This document shows, one piece after another, positions 60,753 through 64,000 of a stretch of 64,000 bases of DNA. The position numbers were made by a program, and so were the translations under genes. The notes beneath the pieces were generated by a model that made no database searches, had not been told where the DNA came from, and saw only the letters and a program-made list of their open reading frames with translations. Source of the stretch: Methyloversatilis universalis (lineage in GTDB: Bacteria > Pseudomonadota > Gammaproteobacteria > Methylococcales > Methylococcaceae). The DNA lies in the NCBI GenBank assembly GCA_020723665.1, contig DYIL01000001.1, positions 186,001 to 250,000 on the forward strand, in the 5' to 3' direction. Position 1 is the first letter of the stretch; each line of letters starts with the position of its first letter.

Positions 60753-61004
60753 GCGAAACCTGTGGACTTCATCGTTCGGGTCCGGTTTTATTGAAAAAGC
60801 CCGAGGTGTCAGGCCTGGTCGGATTTGCCGCAGTCACCTTTCACGCTTTGCACGCAGGAACCGCCGGTGCGGCTCTAGCCGGTTCGCTGCATCGTGTTCT
60901 TAATCCGCGAAGATCGAACGCGCACGAAGAATACACGCCGATAAAGGTCATCGTTCCTCGCGGACCGGTCCTTCTAAGATAGAAGGAAATTCAACATCCT
61001 GCCA

Positions 61005-61406
61005 TCAAGGAAGATTCACCAAGGACGGCGGCTCCCAGGCGCGATCGCGATGTTCGGCCACAACCGTGGTGTAGATTCCGCCACGGACGTTGAAACGGGC
61101 GGTCACGCGCATGAAGTTGGGGGCGCAGGCCCTGACCAGGTCATCGAGAATCCGGTTGGTCACCGCTTCGTGGAAAGCGCCCTCGTCGCGGAAAGACCAG
61201 ATGTACAGCTTGAGCGATTTGAGTTCCACGCACGACCGGTTCGGCACATACTCGATCACAATGGTAGCGAAATCCGGCTGTCCGGTCTTGGGACACAAGC
61301 AGGTGAATTCCGGAATTTCGATGCGGATCGTGTAATCGCGGCCGGGCTGCGGATTATCGAAGATTTCGAGTTCTTTGCTGGGTGCGGATGGCATAGGAAC
61401 GGTCAA
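61005..61406 (-). CDS. queF: NADPH-dependent 7-cyano-7-deazaguanine reductase
   Basis: [60 protein letters not shown]. Confidence 0.95.
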   Translation of the reverse strand: MTVPMPSAPSKELEIFDNPQPGRDYTIRIEIPEFTCLCPKTGQPDFATIVIEYVPNRSCVELKSLKLYIWSFRDEGAFHEAVTNRILDDLVRACAPNFMRVTARFNVRGGIYTTVVAEHRDRAWEPPSLVNLP

Positions 61407-61595
61407 GGAGTTTGGGGATGTGCGTTGCAGAGGAGCGGCGGGACGTAAGCCAGTCCGAAATCACGCCGACAAACTTAGTCCGTTATAATACCGCCCGGTT
61501 CCATTACAAACCAGACTAACGGACTTGCCCGCCATCGCGCCGATCACCTTTTTTCCGCTGCCGTCCCGAACAGCGCAACACGTCTGCACCCTCTG

Positions 61596-64000
61596 ATGCG
61601 GCTGGACAAGATCAAACTCGCGGGCTTCAAGTCCTTCGTCGATCCCACGTCGATTCCGCTCCCCGGCAATCTGGTGGGCATCGTCGGACCGAACGGCTGC
61701 GGCAAATCCAACATCATCGACGCCGTGCGCTGGGTGATGGGCGAATCCTCGGCCAAGCATCTTCGCGGCGACACCATGGCCGACGTGATCTTCAACGGCT
61801 CCAGCACACGCAAGCCGGTAGGGCTCGCCTCGGTGGAACTGATCTTCGACAACAGCGAAGGCAAGGCTCCGGGCGAGTTCGCCAAATACCGCGAAATCTC
61901 CATCAGGCGCCAGGTCACACGGGACGGTCAGTCGACTTATCTTTTGAACGGCACCCGCTGCCGCCGCAAGGACATCACCGACCTTTTTCTCGGCACCGGA
62001 CTCGGCTCGCGCAGCTACGCCATCATCGAGCAAGGCACCATCTCCCGGCTGATCGAAGCCAAGCCTGACGAACTGCGCGAGATCATCGAAGAAGCCGCGG
62101 GCATCTCGAAGTACAAGGAAAGACGCCACGAAACCGAACTCCGCATGGGCCACACCCAAGAAAACCTCGACCGGCTGCAGGATTTGCGCGACGAGGTGGC
62201 GAAGCAATTGGAAAATCTCCGGCGTCAGGCGAAAAAAGCTGAAAAATATTCGGCCCTCAAGCAGGAGGAGCGGCGCTACAAGGAGCAACTGCTCGCGATC
62301 CGCTGGCGCATTTACGACGAGCGCCTGAACGATCATCGTAAGTCCCTGGCCGCAGCCGAACAATTGTTCAAGCAGTTGGTCAGCGAAGGCAACAGCCTGA
62401 ACGAGACCCTGGACCAGCACCGGGAGCGGCACGAAGCGCTGCACCATCAGCTTGCCGAATGCCAAGGCCGCTATTACGAACTCGGCGCTGAAATCAGCCG
62501 GCTCGACCAGACGATCAAACACGCCGAAAAGACGCGCGAAACCCTGCGTCTGGAACAAACGCGGCTCCACGACGAGAAAGAACAGGCCCTGCACGACCTG
62601 GAAAACGATAGACATCAGCTCGATACCATACGGGAAGAGCTCGCGGCGGTCGAGATCGAGCTCCGACAGGCCTTGTCTGCCGAAAACGAAGCGATCCAAT
62701 ACCGGGACGAAGCGGATAGAGCGCTCAAAAACCTGCGCCAGGCCTTCGAATCGCTGAGCGGCGAGATCAACCGCTGCAAAGGTCAAGCCGAGATCCAGAA
62801 ATCGCGGCTCAAACAGTTGGAACAGCAGGCGCGCCAGTTCCAGTCCCGGCGGGAGCGGCTGGAAAGCGAGCGCAATGAACTCGAAGACACGCAGCAAGCC
62901 GAGGGACTCGAAGCGCTGCAACAGGAGCTTGCGGAACTCGAAGCGGAACGTGTGGCGCTGCACGAGCAGTTCCAAAACCTCTCCGATCGAATCCGTCACG
63001 AACGCCAGCGGGCCAAGGCCTGCCACGACGAACTGAACGCCAACCGTGCGCAAGTGCACGCCATACAGGGCAAGATCAGCTCGCTCGAAACGCTGCAGCA
63101 GCACGCGATGGGCAAGGACCGCGCCGCGCTGAAAGCATGGCTGGCCGAGCGCGGCCTGGACCGAGCCGGGCGCCTGGCCGAATACCTGGACGTTCGCCCC
63201 GGCTGGGAAACGGCGGTGGAAAGCGTCCTCGGCAGCTATCTCGAAGCCCTCTGTGTCGAGAGTTCGGCGGTTTATTGGCCGCACTTGAACGAGTTGCCCG
63301 GCGAATCACTGAGTTTTTTCGAAACCCGATCCCCGCATGCGAGCGGCACGCCGCCCGCGGAAAAACTCATCGGCCGGGTGCAATCGCCGTGGGACCTCGC
63401 TCCGCTGCTCGGTACCGTGTACTGCGCCGAAGATCCGGCGGCCGCCAAAACGCTGAGCGAGCGGCTGGCGGACCACGAATCGGTAGTGACGCCGGACGGA
63501 GTCCGCCTGGGCCGGGGCTGGCTGGCGGTGCAAAACCCCGAGGACGGCAAGGCCGGCATGATCAAGCGGGAGCGCGATTTGCGCGAACTCAAGGCGCAGC
63601 GCGATAGCCTGCTGGAAAGAAGCCGGGTGCTGGAACAAGAGCTGGCACAGGCCGACCAGGCGGTAAAGGACGCGGAATACGAGCGCGAGCGACTGCAAAC
63701 CGAGGAGCGTTCCTTGGGCGCCGAACAGACTCGTCTCAAGGCTGAATTGAGCGCCGCCACGGCGCGCTGCGAGCAGGCCGCGAAGCGTCTCCGACAGCTC
63801 GAATACGAGTTGGACGATCTGGAAGAGCATCAGTCCCAAACCGTCGAAGAAACCGCCGAAGCCAAGACCGCATTGATCGAGGCTGAAGAGCGGCTTGCCG
63901 AGTTGGAGCCGAAAGTGGCCGACTATGCCGCACGAAGGGACGAGTTGGAAGCCATTCTCGGCCATGCCGATGCCTCCCTGAGATCGGCGCGCGACCGGGG
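61596..64000 (+). CDS. smc: chromosome segregation protein SMC, 3'-truncated by window edge
   Basis: MRLDKIKLAGFKSFVDPTSIPLPGNLVGIVGPNGCGKSNIIDAVRWVMGESSAKHLRGDTMADVIFNGS...; no stop before window end, hence missing from ORF track. Confidence 0.97.
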   Translation, partial: MRLDKIKLAGFKSFVDPTSIPLPGNLVGIVGPNGCGKSNIIDAVRWVMGESSAKHLRGDTMADVIFNGSSTRKPVGLASVELIFDNSEGKAPGEFAKYREISIRRQVTRDGQSTYLLNGTRCRRKDITDLFLGTGLGSRSYAIIEQGTISRLIEAKPDELREIIEEAAGISKYKERRHETELRMGHTQENLDRLQDLRDEVAKQLENLRRQAKKAEKYSALKQEERRYKEQLLAIRWRIYDERLNDHRKSLAAAEQLFKQLVSEGNSLNETLDQHRERHEALHHQLAECQGRYYELGAEISRLDQTIKHAEKTRETLRLEQTRLHDEKEQALHDLENDRHQLDTIREELAAVEIELRQALSAENEAIQYRDEADRALKNLRQAFESLSGEINRCKGQAEIQKSRLKQLEQQARQFQSRRERLESERNELEDTQQAEGLEALQQELAELEAERVALHEQFQNLSDRIRHERQRAKACHDELNANRAQVHAIQGKISSLETLQQHAMGKDRAALKAWLAERGLDRAGRLAEYLDVRPGWETAVESVLGSYLEALCVESSAVYWPHLNELPGESLSFFETRSPHASGTPPAEKLIGRVQSPWDLAPLLGTVYCAEDPAAAKTLSERLADHESVVTPDGVRLGRGWLAVQNPEDGKAGMIKRERDLRELKAQRDSLLERSRVLEQELAQADQAVKDAEYERERLQTEERSLGAEQTRLKAELSAATARCEQAAKRLRQLEYELDDLEEHQSQTVEETAEAKTALIEAEERLAELEPKVADYAARRDELEAILGHADASLRSARDR

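Noticed and set aside
59817-60794. 325-aa plus-strand ORF
   Set aside because: Antisense to the Ser/Thr kinase, whose catalytic motifs are clear.
61461-63284. 607-aa minus-strand ORF
   Set aside because: Antisense shadow of smc on the plus strand.

Overview
The window has two parts. (1) About 1-28.5 kb is the right-hand part of an integrative conjugative/mobilisable element of a gammaproteobacterium that looks like a methanotroph. It contains a truncated TraN-like gene, a divergent HerA/NurA + ParB-like + predicted nuclease + DNA methyltransferase module, an AcaB/DUF1845-like regulator, SSB/Bet/YqaJ recombination genes, a CobS-like AAA+/WGR/DUF3150/CobT-like vWA cluster, a DUF4942 methyltransferase, a DUF4224 protein and a tyrosine integrase. 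The integrase abuts the 3' end of a tRNA-Ile2(CAU) gene. (2) About 28.6-64 kb is host chromosome: rpoD-dnaG-yqeY-rpsU, tsaD, plsY, folB/folK, an mxaRSACKL-type cluster with no mxaFJGI, groES/groEL, cysH, cysB, fdxA, cytochrome P460, NhaD, a sulfite/nitrite reductase, a Ser/Thr kinase, queF and a truncated smc (open at the window edge and absent from the ORF track). The most interesting signal is noncoding. About 15 copies of one structured leader (CAACCC-n-GGGG-x / CCCC-n-GGGG / x'-CCCC / RBS-x-AUG) sit in front of nearly every transcription unit from ssb to the integrase-proximal end. Segment B (x'CCCC) is complementary both to an upstream segment A and to the Shine-Dalgarno/start region C. 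The variable bases change together in A, B and C from leader to leader, which fits a family of mutually exclusive RNA switches controlling an ICE regulon. All functional assignments are from reading the translated sequence; no database search was run.
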